Positions 1-8,754 of a stretch of 64,000 bases of DNA are shown piece by piece. Origin of the DNA: Phenylobacterium sp. J426 (GTDB lineage: Bacteria > Pseudomonadota > Alphaproteobacteria > Caulobacterales > Caulobacteraceae). The notes under the pieces were generated by a model, which was not told the origin of the DNA, did no database searches, and was given only the letters and a program-made list of their open reading frames with translations. The position numbers and the translations under genes are program-made. The stretch covers positions 806,001 through 870,000 of the forward strand of contig NZ_JAJOMY010000001.1 of NCBI RefSeq assembly GCF_024699945.1, written 5' to 3'. The number at the start of each line of letters is the position of its first letter. Position 1 is the stretch's first letter.

Positions 1-1
1 G

Positions 2-64
2 CGGCTGGCCGACTTCGTGCTCTCCTCGCTCGACCGCCGCCACGCCATGGCGGCCAGCGGCTAG
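2..64 (+). CDS. C-terminal fragment of an unidentified protein
   Basis: An open frame enters from the left edge and ends at TAG 62-64 after 20 codons, with residues ending RRHAMAASG. Its stop overlaps the stop of the convergent amidohydrolase by a few bases, as expected for a real compact gene end. Too little is present to name a family. Confidence 0.4.
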   Translation, partial: RLADFVLSSLDRRHAMAASG

Positions 65-1332
65 TTCCGCTTCACGACCTCGCCGCCCTTCACCACCACC
101 ACCGGCCGCTCCAGCACGGTGACGTCGGCGAGCGGGTCGCCGTTGACGCCGACGAGGTCGCCCCAGGCCCCCGGCGTGATGCGGCCCACCTGGCCGCTCT
201 GGCCCAGCGCCTCGGCCGCCGTGGTCGTCGCCGCCTGGATCGCCTGCAGCGGAGTCGCGCCATAGCGCACCATCACCGCGAACTGCTTGGCGTTCTGGCC
301 GTGCGGATAGATGCCGGCGTCGGTGGCGAACACATGCTTCACCCCGGCCTTCAGGCTCTTGCGGAAGCCCTCCCGCTGGACGTCGGCCACCTCGCGGTCC
401 TTGGCCAGGTTCGCCTCGAGCACGCCGTTCTTCTTCCCCTCCGCCTGGGTGTAGTCGGTGTTGTAGATATCCATGGCGAAGTAGGTCCCGCGCGCCTTGG
501 CCAGCTGGATGCCCTCGTCGTCCACCAGGCTGACGTGCTCGATGGTGTCGATCCCGGCCCGGATCGCGGCCTTGATGCCATCGGCGCCGTGGGCGTGGGC
601 GGCGACCTTCAGGCCGGCCATGTGCGCCTCATCGGCGATGGCCTTCAGCTCCTCGACGCTTAGCTGCTGGGCGCCCACCGAGACGCCGCGCGAGAACACC
701 CCGCCCGTGGCGCAGACCTTGATGACCTGGGCCCCGTACTTCTTGGCCAGCCGAACCTTGGCCCGCGCCTCGTCGGGGCTGTCGACGGTGAACGGGCTCT
801 TCTCGGCCATCGACGGCGGGAAGAACGTCGAGTCGCAATGCCCGCCCGTCGCGCCAAGCGCATAGGTCGCCGTGACGATCCGCGGGCCCGGGATGTAGCC
901 GCCGTCGATCGCCTCGCGCAGGCCGACGTCGGCGTAGTTCTCCGAGCCGACGTTTCGCACGGTGGTGAAGCCCGCCTCCAAGGTGGCCTTGGCGTGTTTC
1001 GTCGCGACCACCGGCCAGAAGGCGTCGGAGTATTCGAGGTAGTTGTAGCCGCCGATCTCGGCCACGCTCGTCAGGTGGACGTGCATGTCGATCAGGCCCG
1101 GCAGCAGGGTCACGCCCGGCAGGTCCAGGCGCTCGGCGCCGGCGGGGACGGCATCGCCCGCCTTGCCCACGGACTGCACCTTGCCGTCGACGATCAGCAC
1201 CAGCGGCTTTTCGACATAGCGCCCGTTCGCGGGGTCCAGCAGCCGCTCGGCGCTCACCGCCAGCGTCCTGGCATCGGCCGCACCGGCCAGCGCCGCCATC
1301 GCGGCCGCAGCCGCCACTCCGAACCCGCGCAT
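61..1332 (-). CDS. secreted metal-dependent amidohydrolase, imidazolonepropionase/Xaa-Pro dipeptidase-like
   Basis: A 423-residue amidohydrolase-superfamily enzyme. Residues 1-21 form an Ala-rich signal peptide ending ADA, so it probably acts in the periplasm. Metal-site motifs are visible in order: HVH in DMHVHL near residue 84, a candidate carboxylated lysine in VIKVCATGG, histidines in AHAHG and IEHVS, and the catalytic Asp in FATDAG. Length and motif order match the subgroup known to cleave Xaa-Arg/Lys or Xaa-Pro dipeptides in Caulobacter relatives. The exact substrate cannot be read from the sequence. It stands alone, and its 5' end faces away from argB. Confidence 0.85.
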   Translation of the reverse strand: MRGFGVAAAAAMAALAGAADARTLAVSAERLLDPANGRYVEKPLVLIVDGKVQSVGKAGDAVPAGAERLDLPGVTLLPGLIDMHVHLTSVAEIGGYNYLEYSDAFWPVVATKHAKATLEAGFTTVRNVGSENYADVGLREAIDGGYIPGPRIVTATYALGATGGHCDSTFFPPSMAEKSPFTVDSPDEARAKVRLAKKYGAQVIKVCATGGVFSRGVSVGAQQLSVEELKAIADEAHMAGLKVAAHAHGADGIKAAIRAGIDTIEHVSLVDDEGIQLAKARGTYFAMDIYNTDYTQAEGKKNGVLEANLAKDREVADVQREGFRKSLKAGVKHVFATDAGIYPHGQNAKQFAVMVRYGATPLQAIQAATTTAAEALGQSGQVGRITPGAWGDLVGVNGDPLADVTVLERPVVVVKGGEVVKRN

Positions 1333-1445
1333 CTCAGGAACTCCCCCGTAACCGGCGTAACGGTTAGCACGCCCTCAGCCTCGTGACAGGGGCGCCCCGT
1401 CCGCTATCGGGACCGCGCACGGTTTTGAGGCGGAGCGCGGCGCGG

Positions 1446-2377
1446 GTGAGCGAGAAGACGGACGGCCAGGCGAGGGAAGGCCAGGGCTGGGCCACGGCCA
1501 AGACGCTGGCCGAGGCGCTGCCCTATATCCAGATCTACGACCGCGAGACCGTGGTCATCAAATACGGCGGCCACGCCATGGGCGAGGAAGAGGTCGCCAA
1601 GCTGTTCGCCGCCGACGTGGTGCTGCTGAAGATGCTGGGCCTACATCCGGTGGTGGTGCACGGCGGGGGGCCGCAGATCTCCGCCATGCTGGAACGCGCG
1701 GGGGTGAAGTCCACCTTCGTCGACGGCCTGCGGGTGACCGACGCGGCCACCATGGAGGTCGCCGAGATGGTGCTCTCGGGCGCCATCAACAAGGAGATCG
1801 CCAACTGGATCACCCAGGCCGGCGCCGAGGCCGAGGTGCGCGGGGGTGGGGCTGTCGGGCAAGGACGCGCGCCTGATCACCGTCGAGAAGGTGACCCGCA
1901 CCAAGAAGGACCCGGGTTCGGAGCTCGAGAAGGTGGTCGACCTGGGCTACGTCGGCGAGCCGAAGGCGGTCGACACCACCCTGCTGAACGCCCTGATCAC
2001 GGCCGAGGACGACTACATCCCCGTGGTCGCGCCCATCGGCGTGTCGCAGACGGGCGAGACCTACAACGTCAACGCCGACACGGTGGCCGGCGCCCTCGCC
2101 GGCGCCCTGGGCGCGAAGCGCATGTTGCTGCTCACCGATGTGGCCGGCGTGCTCGACAAGGACGGCGAACTGGTCCGCCAGATGACCGTCGCCGAGGCCC
2201 GCCAGGCCATTGCCGGACGGCGTCGCCACGGGCGGCATGATCCCCAAGCTCGAGACCGCGATCCACGCCGTCGAGGCCGGCGTCGAGGCAGTGGTCATCC
2301 TGGACGGCCGCCGCCCGCACGCCATGCTGGTCGAGCTCTTCACCGAGCACGGCGCGGGGACCCTGATTTGCCGGTAG
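1446..2377 (+). CDS. argB: acetylglutamate kinase, with two apparent 1-base insertions
   Basis: ArgB phosphorylates N-acetylglutamate in arginine synthesis. The GTG start at 1446 gives the typical N-terminus ending in the KYGGHAMG phosphate-binding motif; VHGGGPQI follows. The frame shifts in the G-run 1842-1846 and again near 2215. Removing one G at each place gives a continuous 309-residue protein, including GLSGKDARL, the YNVNAD region and the C-terminal GGMIPK segment. Length is normal for the family. The end overlaps the HAD gene by about 10 bases, suggesting one operon. An alternative upstream GTG at 1383 would add an unconserved extension. Confidence 0.9.
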
Positions 2378-3031
2378 ACCTCAGCCATATAGACACCTGG
2401 CTGTTCGACCTGGACAACACCCTGTACCCGGCCGAGTCCGGCTTCATGGCCGCCATCGTCGACCGGATGACCGACTACGTGCAGAAGGTCACCGGCCTGC
2501 CGCGTGACGAGGCCTATGCGCTGCAGAAGACCTACCTGACCGAGCACGGCCTGACGCTGAAGGGGATGATGATCCACCACGGCGTCGACCCGCTCGAATT
2601 CCACGCCATCTTCCACGATCTCTCGCTGGAGGCCCTGGTCCACGATCCCGAAATGCTGGCCGCCCTGGAGCGCCTGCCCGGCCGCCGGCTGATCTTCACC
2701 AACGCCGACGACGTCCACGCCGAGCGCGTGCTGACCAGGCTCGGCCTCGGCCACCTGTTCGACGACGTCTTCCACATCGGCTCGGCCGGCTATTGGCCCA
2801 AGCCCAGCCCCGAGGCGTTCGCGCGGATCGGCGCGGCGCATGCGGTCGACCCGGCCGTCACCGCCTTCTTCGAGGACAGCGAGCGCAACCTCGCCCCGGC
2901 CCACGACCTCGGCATGACCACCGTCCTCGTGGGTCCCTGGGCTGCGCAGTCCCACGCCCCCCTTTGTCCACCACCGCACCGACAAGCTCGCGCCGTTCCT
3001 GCGGGACGCGCGCCTACGTGAGGCCGCCTGA
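2368..3031 (+). CDS. HAD-family pyrimidine 5'-nucleotidase-like phosphatase, with one frameshift
   Basis: A HAD-superfamily phosphatase of about 220 residues. Motif I is FDLDNTLYP near residue 13, motif II is IFTNAD, and the Lys/acidic part is WPKPSPEAF followed by FEDSERNL. This is the pyrimidine 5'-nucleotidase (SDT1/YjjG-like) subgroup often found next to argB in alphaproteobacteria. The start is taken as TTG 2368, overlapping the argB stop, because the conserved start of the fold follows directly. An extra C in the run 2957-2962 shifts the frame; correcting it gives a C-terminus that ends in TGA overlapping the dapD ATG (ATGA). Confidence 0.75.
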
Positions 3032-3849
3032 TGTCCGACCTGAAGACCACCATCGAACAGGCCTGGGAGGCCCGCGACGGCCTGAACACCGCCACCACCG
3101 GCGCCGTCCGCGATGCGGTGAACGCCGTCCTGGACCAACTCGACGCCGGCCAGCTCCGCGTCGCCGAGCGCGGCGCCGACGGCGCCTGGTCGGTCCATCA
3201 GTGGGTGAAGCAGGCGATCCTGCTGTCGTTCCGCCTCAACCCCAATTCGGTGATGGAGCCCGGTCCCTACTGGGACAAGGTCCCGCTGAAGTTCCAGGGC
3301 TGGGACGCCGCCCGCTTCGAACAGGCCGGCTTCCGCGCCGTCCCCGGCGCCGTCGTCCGCCGCAGCGCCTTCATCTCCAAGGGCGTGGTGCTCATGCCCT
3401 CGTTCGTCAACGTCGGCGCCTATGTCGGCGAAGGCACCATGGTCGACACCTGGGCCACCGTAGGCTCCTGCGCCCAGGTCGGGAAAAACTGCCACATCTC
3501 GGGCGGCGCCGGCCTCGGCGGCGTGCTGGAGCCGCTGCAGGCCAATCCCACCATCATCGAGGACAACTGCTTCATCGGCGCCCGCGCCGAGGTGGCCGAG
3601 GGCGTCATCGTCCGCGAGGGCAGCGTGCTGTCCATGGGCGTCTTCATCACCTCCACGACCCCCATCATCGACCGGCGCACCGGCGAGACCTTCCTGGGCG
3701 AAGTGCCGCCCTACTCCGTCGTCGTCTCCGGCAGCCGCCCCAACCCGCACGACCCGGCGCTGCCGTCCACCTACTGCGCGGTGATCATGAAGCGCGTCGA
3801 CGAGCGCACCCGCTCCAAGACCAGCATCAACGAGCTGCTGCGCGACTGA
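3031..3849 (+). CDS. dapD: tetrahydrodipicolinate N-succinyltransferase
   Basis: DapD transfers succinate from succinyl-CoA to tetrahydrodipicolinate in the succinylase branch of lysine and diaminopimelate synthesis. The 272-residue protein has the N-terminal alpha domain and then the left-handed beta-helix with hexapeptide-type repeats (residues about 105-215: [35 protein letters not shown]). Length is normal. It is translationally coupled to the upstream HAD gene. dapE, two steps later in the same pathway, lies about 3.4 kb downstream on the same strand. Confidence 0.96.
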   Translation: MSDLKTTIEQAWEARDGLNTATTGAVRDAVNAVLDQLDAGQLRVAERGADGAWSVHQWVKQAILLSFRLNPNSVMEPGPYWDKVPLKFQGWDAARFEQAGFRAVPGAVVRRSAFISKGVVLMPSFVNVGAYVGEGTMVDTWATVGSCAQVGKNCHISGGAGLGGVLEPLQANPTIIEDNCFIGARAEVAEGVIVREGSVLSMGVFITSTTPIIDRRTGETFLGEVPPYSVVVSGSRPNPHDPALPSTYCAVIMKRVDERTRSKTSINELLRD

Positions 3850-3913
3850 CGCCCGACAGCGTTTGTAACAAAAGTTGTGCTTCTGCGTTCAGACCTGCTC
3901 AGGAGAGCAGGCT

Positions 3914-5653
3914 GTGGCGGACGAGGAAAAGCAGATCGACGGCCCCGGCCGCGAGGTGGAAGGCGACGGCCAGAGCAGCGGCCTGGCCGCCCGCGGCGCC
4001 GTCGACGTAGGGCAGAGCGAGCCGCTGGGGCGCAGCGGCCAGCGCCACTGGAAGGAGGCCACCATCACCGAGGGCAGCCTCGACGAGCGCGGCAGCATCT
4101 TCTTCGCCGCCGTCGAGATGACCCGGATGCCGATGGTGATCTCCGACCCGCGCAAGCCGGACAACCCGATCGCCTTCGTCAATCGCGCCTTCCTCGACCT
4201 CACCGGCTACAGGGAGGACGAGGTGCTGGGCCGCAACTGCCGGTTCCTGCAGGGGCGCCCGGACCGATTCCGAGGCGGTCGACGAGCTGCGCCGGGGCGT
4301 CGCCGAGAAGCGCGCGGTGGCGGTCGAGCTCCTCAACTACAAGCGCGACGGCACCCCGTTCTGGAACGCCGTGTTCGTCGGCCCAGTCTTCGACGCCGAC
4401 GGCCAGCTGATCTACTTCTTCTCCAGCCAGCTCGACGTCACCCGGCGCAAGAACACCGAGCAGAACCTGCGCCAGTCGCAGAAGATGGAGGCCATCGGCC
4501 AGCTCACCGCCGGCCTCGCCCACGACTTCAACAACCTGCTGCAGGTGGTCACCGGCAACCTGGAGCGGCTGCGCAAGAACCCGGCCTCGGAGCGTGCGCC
4601 GCGCTACCTTGAGAACGCGACCCTCGCCGCCGAGCGTGGCGCCCGCCTGACGCGCCAGCTCCTGGCCTTCGCCCGCAAGACCCGGCTGGAGCCGCAGCCC
4701 GTCGACCTCAGCGACCTGGTCACCGACATCCAGGAGATGATCGAAAGCACGGTGGGCGGCCGCGCCGAGCTGCAGCTTTCCCTGCGCCAACGGCTGCCGC
4801 GCGCCAACGTCGACCCGACGCACCTCGAGATGGCGCTGCTTAATCTCGTCATCAACGCCCGCGACGCGTCGACGCCCGGCGGGGTGATCACCATCTCCAC
4901 CGGGCCGCTGCGCGATCCGCCGGAGACGCGCCACCTGCCGCCTGGCGACTATGTGGTGCTCTGCGTCGAGGACGAGGGCGTGGGCATGCCCCCGCACATC
5001 GTCGAGCGCGCCGCCGAGCCCTTCTTCTCCACCAAGGGCCGGATGAGGGCACGGGCCTCGGCCTCGCCATGGTCAGCGGTTTCGTCCAGCAGTCGCGCGG
5101 CAAGCTGGAGATCGACAGCGAGCTCGGCCGCGGCACCACCGTGCGCATCGTCCTGCCGGTGCACGGCGCGGCCCGCGGCGCCGTCGAGGCCCAGAGCTTC
5201 CGGCCCGCCGCCCTGCCCGTCACCCCGCGCCAGGACGCCCACATCCTGTTGGTCGAGGACAACCCCGACGTCATGGAGCTGGCGCTCGAGACGCTGCAGT
5301 CCCTGGGTTATGCGGTGACCGCCGCCGGCAACGCCCAGGAGGCGCTGGAGGCCTTCGAGTCCGCCAACGTCGTCCGCCCGATCGACCTCCTGTTCAGCGA
5401 CATCATCATGCCGGGCGCCATGAACGGCATCGCCCTGGCCGCCGAGCTCCGGGCGCGGGCCCCCGACCTGAAGGTCCTGCTGGCCACTGGGTACAACGAG
5501 GAACTGGTCGACGCCCCGCACCGCCCGGACCTCGACGTGCTGAGCAAGCCCTACCGCCAGTCCGAGCTCGCCGACCGCATCCGCCAGGCGCTGAACGCCC
5601 AGGGCGGCGGCGACCGCCGGCCGCCGTCCGACCCGCCCTACATCCAGGCCTGA
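3914..5653 (+). CDS. LOV-domain hybrid sensor histidine kinase (blue-light receptor), with two frameshifts
   Basis: About 579 residues after correction. An N-terminal PAS/LOV domain carries GRNCRFLQ, whose Cys forms the flavin adduct in known LOV photoreceptors. A HisKA domain follows with the phospho-acceptor in AHDFNNLLQ, then an ATPase domain ([23 protein letters not shown]), and a C-terminal receiver (LLVEDNPDV with phospho-Asp in LFSDIIMP). The architecture LOV-HK-REC matches the hybrid LOV-HK class. GTG 3914 has AGGAGA 8 bases upstream. One extra G near 4252-4255 and one missing C near 5040 interrupt the frame. No separate output regulator is adjacent. Confidence 0.88.
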
Positions 5654-5663
5654 TCGGCCGCGC

Positions 5664-5945
5664 CTAGCGGAAAATCCCCACCGCCAGCTCGGCCCACACC
5701 AGGATCACCACGAGCGCCACCGCAGCGGCGCCCGCCAGCCGCAGCCACGGCCGGCGGGTGGCCCGCGCCACCAGCTCATAGCCCAGGCAGCCGCCGGCCA
5801 GCAGCGCGCCCAGCGCCAGGACGTCCTCGCGGCCCCAGTTCATCTCGCCCCACAGCAGCGAGCCCGCGACCGCGGCGGCGAACACCAGCCCCGCGAGCCC
5901 CCAGGTCCACACGCGCAACCCGTCGCCGAACGCCCGCACCGTCAT
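5664..5945 (-). CDS. small integral membrane protein, unknown function
   Basis: A 93-residue protein with three predicted membrane helices: residues about 13-33, 40-57 and 68-90, the last ending VVILVWAELAVGIF. No catalytic motif is visible. It is convergent with the LOV kinase gene, with 10 bases between stops. I do not recognise the family. Confidence 0.6.
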   Translation of the reverse strand: MTVRAFGDGLRVWTWGLAGLVFAAAVAGSLLWGEMNWGREDVLALGALLAGGCLGYELVARATRRPWLRLAGAAAVALVVILVWAELAVGIFR

Positions 5946-6037
5946 CCGCCGTCCTCCTCAGCGTCCCAGCCGAACCTGCCGTCCACATGCGGCCATGATG
6001 CGTCATATGTGGAGCCTCGTCGCAGGGTCCATGGACC

Positions 6038-6211
6038 CTACTGGACCTTCTCCCAGCGATAGGGCTCCCTCTCGCCCCTGCGGAAGAAGCCGCGCGTGTC
6101 GGGCTTGCCGTCGGCGTCGGTGTCGTAGAGCGCGCTGTCGATCGTGCCGTCGTGGCCATCGTCGAAATACATCCCGACGAAATCCTGCTCGGCGGCGCCA
6201 TCGCCGGCCAA
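6038..6211 (-). CDS. small Asp-rich protein downstream of the cupin pair
   Basis: A short frame of 57 codons from TTG 6211 (or 44 from ATG 6172) follows the 6241-6720 cupin gene by 29 bases. The product is acidic and contains DDGHDGTIDSALYDTDADGKPD, resembling a dockerin or thrombospondin-type calcium loop, then a basic tail ending YRWEKVQ. The regular coding pattern and the calcium-loop-like spacing suggest a real small gene. The start is uncertain and no family is recognised. Confidence 0.4.
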   Translation of the reverse strand: MAGDGAAEQDFVGMYFDDGHDGTIDSALYDTDADGKPDTRGFFRRGEREPYRWEKVQ

Positions 6212-6240
6212 GCGGCCATCTTCCGGCTCAAGGCGAGCCC

Positions 6241-6720
6241 CTAGCGCTTGCGTCCCTCCGGCGTGTCGTAGGGTGTCCCGTCGCGGTGACGATAGACGCC
6301 CTCGCCCTGGCGCAACACGAGGTCGAGGTCGGGATAGTCGACCCCGTCCTCGTCCGGCCGCCGCGAGCCGATCTCCAGCAGCACGGCCTCCCGGTCGGAG
6401 CGGTTCTGGATGTGATGGCCGTTCGGCACGCCGGCCTTGAAGCCCGCGCAGTCGCCCGCGCGAAGCACCGTTTCGCCATCGGTCTCGACCAGCACCACCT
6501 CGCCGCCCACCACCCAGACGAACTCGTCCTCGGACGTGTGCCAGTGCCGCTGGCTCGTCCAGGCGCCGGGCGGCAGGCGTAGCAGGCTGACGCCGAACTG
6601 GTCGAGGCCAACCGCGTCGCCCAGCTTCCAGCGCTTCCTGGCCTGGCACGGTCCGTCGAAGGGCGCGGGATAGGCCGTGCCGAACCGCGTCGGCGCGTCG
6701 GCGATGTCGATCTTGGGCAT
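6241..6720 (-). CDS. cupin-domain protein (copy 2 of tandem pair)
   Basis: A 159-residue single-domain cupin. The metal-type motif is QRHWHTSEDEFVWV, followed by the second cupin motif GVPNGHHIQNR near residue 100. It shares the N-terminus MPKIDI and most of its length with the next gene upstream (6720-7178), so the two are a tandem duplication. The genes overlap by one base and are surely co-transcribed. The substrate is unknown; related short cupins are annotated only by fold. Confidence 0.8.
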   Translation of the reverse strand: MPKIDIADAPTRFGTAYPAPFDGPCQARKRWKLGDAVGLDQFGVSLLRLPPGAWTSQRHWHTSEDEFVWVVGGEVVLVETDGETVLRAGDCAGFKAGVPNGHHIQNRSDREAVLLEIGSRRPDEDGVDYPDLDLVLRQGEGVYRHRDGTPYDTPEGRKR

Positions 6721-7178
6721 CAGTCCTCCGGATACGGACGGCCGTCCCGGTGGTGGTAGCCCTGCGGTCCCGTGATCATGTCGATGTCGGGATAGTCGCA
6801 GGCGTCTTCGTCCGGCCTGCGCGAGCCGACCTCAAGATAGACCGCGTCCCGGTCGCCGCGGTTCTGCAGGTGGTGGCCGTTGGGCACGCCCGCCTTCCAG
6901 GCGGCGAAGTCGCCGGGCCGCAGGATCGTCTCGCCCTCGTCCTCGACCAGCACCGCCTCGCCCTCCAGCATGTAGACGAACTCGTCCTCGGCCGTGTGCC
7001 AGTGCCGCTGGCTCGACCACTTGCCGGGCGTCAGCCGCACGAGGTTGACGCCGAAGTCCGTCAGGTCCGCGGCGTCGCCCAGCTTGCGCCAGTTCGGCCC
7101 CAGGCAGATCTCCTTGAACGGATGCGGATAGGAGCAGCCGCTCCGCACCTCGACGGCGTCGATATCGATCTTCGGCAT
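6720..7178 (-). CDS. cupin-domain protein (copy 1 of tandem pair)
   Basis: A 152-residue cupin with QRHWHTAEDEFVYM and GVPNGHHLQNRGDRDA, paralogous to the adjacent copy. It is the first gene of the minus-strand cupin unit and is divergent from dapE, with 41 bases between the two starts. That leaves room for only a very compact shared promoter region. No fused helix-turn-helix is present, so a regulator role is not supported. Confidence 0.8.
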   Translation of the reverse strand: MPKIDIDAVEVRSGCSYPHPFKEICLGPNWRKLGDAADLTDFGVNLVRLTPGKWSSQRHWHTAEDEFVYMLEGEAVLVEDEGETILRPGDFAAWKAGVPNGHHLQNRGDRDAVYLEVGSRRPDEDACDYPDIDMITGPQGYHHRDGRPYPED

Positions 7179-7219
7179 TGGCCCTCGCGTCTCTTCCCGC
7201 CAACAGGTAATGCGCTGCC

Positions 7220-8368
7220 ATGAGCGCCGCCATAGATCCCGTCGAGCTCACCCGCGAGCTGATCCGCAAGCCCTCGGTCACCCCGGCCGACGAGGGGGCG
7301 ATGGACGTCGTCGAGCGCACGCTTTCGGGCCTGGGCTTCGCCTGTCGGCGGATGAGGTTCGGCGACATCGAGAACCTCTACGCCCGGTTCGGGACCGCGC
7401 GGCCCAACCTCTGCTTCGCCGGCCATACCGACGTGGTGCCGGTGGGCGACGCGCAGGCCTGGTCGAAGGACGCCTTCGCCGCCGAGGTGGTCGACGGCGT
7501 GCTGATCGGCCGGGGCGCGGTCGACATGAAGTCGGCCATCGCCGCCTTCGCAGCCGCCGTCGCGGACGCCATCGGGTCGGGGCGCATTGCGGGCTCGGTG
7601 TCGTTCCTGATCACCGGCGACGAGGAGGGCGTGGCCACCCACGGCACGAAGAAGGTGGTCGAGGCCCTGCTGGCCGAGGGCGAGGCCATCGACCACTGCG
7701 TGGTCGGCGAGCCCACCTCGGCCGAGACCTTCGGCGACATGGTCAAGGTGGGCCGCCGCGGCTCGATCAACGCCGAGATCGTGGTCGAGGGGATCCAGGG
7801 CCACGTGGCCTATCCGCAGCGGGCGGCCAATCCGACGCCCGTGCTGATCCGCCTGCTGGCGGCGCTGCAGGACCGCCCTCTGGACGAGGGCTATCCCGAA
7901 TTCCAGCCGTCCAACCTGGAAGTCACCATGATCGACGTGCCGAACACGGCGACGAACGTCATCCCGGGTGTGGCGAAGGCGCGGCTGAACATCCGCTTCA
8001 ATCCGAACCACACGGGGCAGGCCCTGGCCGACTGGATCGAGGCCGAGGCGCGAAAGGCGGCCGAAGGCTTCAAAGGCACGGTGACCGTCACGCCCGCCAT
8101 CAGCGGCGAGGCGTTCCTGACCGAGCGCGGGCCGTTCACCGAGCTGGTGGCCGCCGCGATCAAGGACGTGACCGGAAGCGATCCGGAGCTCTCCACCTCG
8201 GGCGGCACGTCTGACGCCCGCTTCATCCGCGCCCTGTGCCCGGTGGTCGAGGTCGGGCTGGTCGGCCGCACCATGCACCAGGTGGACGAGCGCGCGCCGG
8301 TCGAGGAGATCCGCCGGCTGCAGGCGGTCTATGGGCGCATCCTGGAGCGCTACTTCAAGGCGGCGTGA
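7220..8368 (+). CDS. dapE: succinyl-diaminopimelate desuccinylase
   Basis: An M20-family zinc enzyme of 382 residues that releases succinate from N-succinyl-LL-diaminopimelate in lysine and peptidoglycan precursor synthesis. Metal and catalytic motifs are present: FAGHTDVVP, GRGAVDMKS, ITGDEEG, GGTSDARFI and the final MHQVDE histidine. Length is normal. It complements dapD upstream on the same strand; argB-type and dap genes cluster here with the light sensor and cupins interposed. Confidence 0.95.
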   Translation: MSAAIDPVELTRELIRKPSVTPADEGAMDVVERTLSGLGFACRRMRFGDIENLYARFGTARPNLCFAGHTDVVPVGDAQAWSKDAFAAEVVDGVLIGRGAVDMKSAIAAFAAAVADAIGSGRIAGSVSFLITGDEEGVATHGTKKVVEALLAEGEAIDHCVVGEPTSAETFGDMVKVGRRGSINAEIVVEGIQGHVAYPQRAANPTPVLIRLLAALQDRPLDEGYPEFQPSNLEVTMIDVPNTATNVIPGVAKARLNIRFNPNHTGQALADWIEAEARKAAEGFKGTVTVTPAISGEAFLTERGPFTELVAAAIKDVTGSDPELSTSGGTSDARFIRALCPVVEVGLVGRTMHQVDERAPVEEIRRLQAVYGRILERYFKAA

Positions 8369-8372
8369 GGCC

Positions 8373-8382
8373 TGTCCGGACA
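8373..8382. promoter_or_regulatory. 10-bp palindrome TGTCCGGACA upstream of the RHH/EF-hand gene
   Basis: A perfect palindrome 54 bases before ATG 8437. The GTCCGGAC core recurs twice, 21 bp apart, just upstream of lepB (9550-9559 and 9571-9580). It may be an operator; no experimental or family evidence is available here. Confidence 0.3.
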
Positions 8383-8436
8383 AGATTTTCCGAAGATTCA
8401 CTTGAGCGCGCGGGGCGATCGCGCATCCTCGCGCCC

Positions 8437-8754
8437 ATGACCAGACCGCCGAAGAAGAGCGAGTTCCTGGAGGTGCGCATCCCGCACCCGACCAAGGAAG
8501 CCTTCATGGCCCGCTGCCGCGAGGACGGCCGCTCGGCCAGCGAGGCGGTCCGCGCGTTCATCGAGGCCGAGCTGGCCCCTGAGCCGCGCCGCCGCTTCCG
8601 GGCCGCCCATGTCGTCGCAGGCGCCCTGGCGCTCGCCGCGGCCGGCGCCGCAGCCGCCCCCTCGCTGGCCGACAGCCTGCGGACGGCGGAATTCCGCGCC
8701 CTCGACGCCAATCACGACGGCGTCGTCAGCCTGCCCGAGTACGTGAACCGCTAG
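8437..8754 (+). CDS. ribbon-helix-helix-like protein with membrane segment and C-terminal EF-hand
   Basis: A 105-residue protein. Residues about 7-47 (EFLEVRIPHPTKEAFMARC to SEAVRAFIE) look like a ribbon-helix-helix DNA-binding fold. A basic stretch RRRFR and an Ala-rich hydrophobic segment (about 58-78) follow, and then one canonical EF-hand loop, DANHDGVVSLPE, near residues 91-102. The order DNA-binding fold, membrane anchor, calcium loop is unusual. ATG 8437 was chosen because the conserved segment starts there. It converges on lepB with a 4-base overlap. Function is inferred only from the fold. Confidence 0.65.
   Translation: MTRPPKKSEFLEVRIPHPTKEAFMARCREDGRSASEAVRAFIEAELAPEPRRRFRAAHVVAGALALAAAGAAAAPSLADSLRTAEFRALDANHDGVVSLPEYVNR

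Noticed and set aside
1846..3021. ArgB-HAD fusion protein
   Set aside because: The frame joins the middle of argB to the HAD gene only because of the second argB insertion. Corrected argB ends at 2377, with the usual C-terminus.
1810..3750. Long minus-strand frame of 646 codons opposite argB-dapD
   Set aside because: Antisense frames stay open by chance in DNA of this GC content. It has no recognisable domain and lies fully opposite conserved genes.
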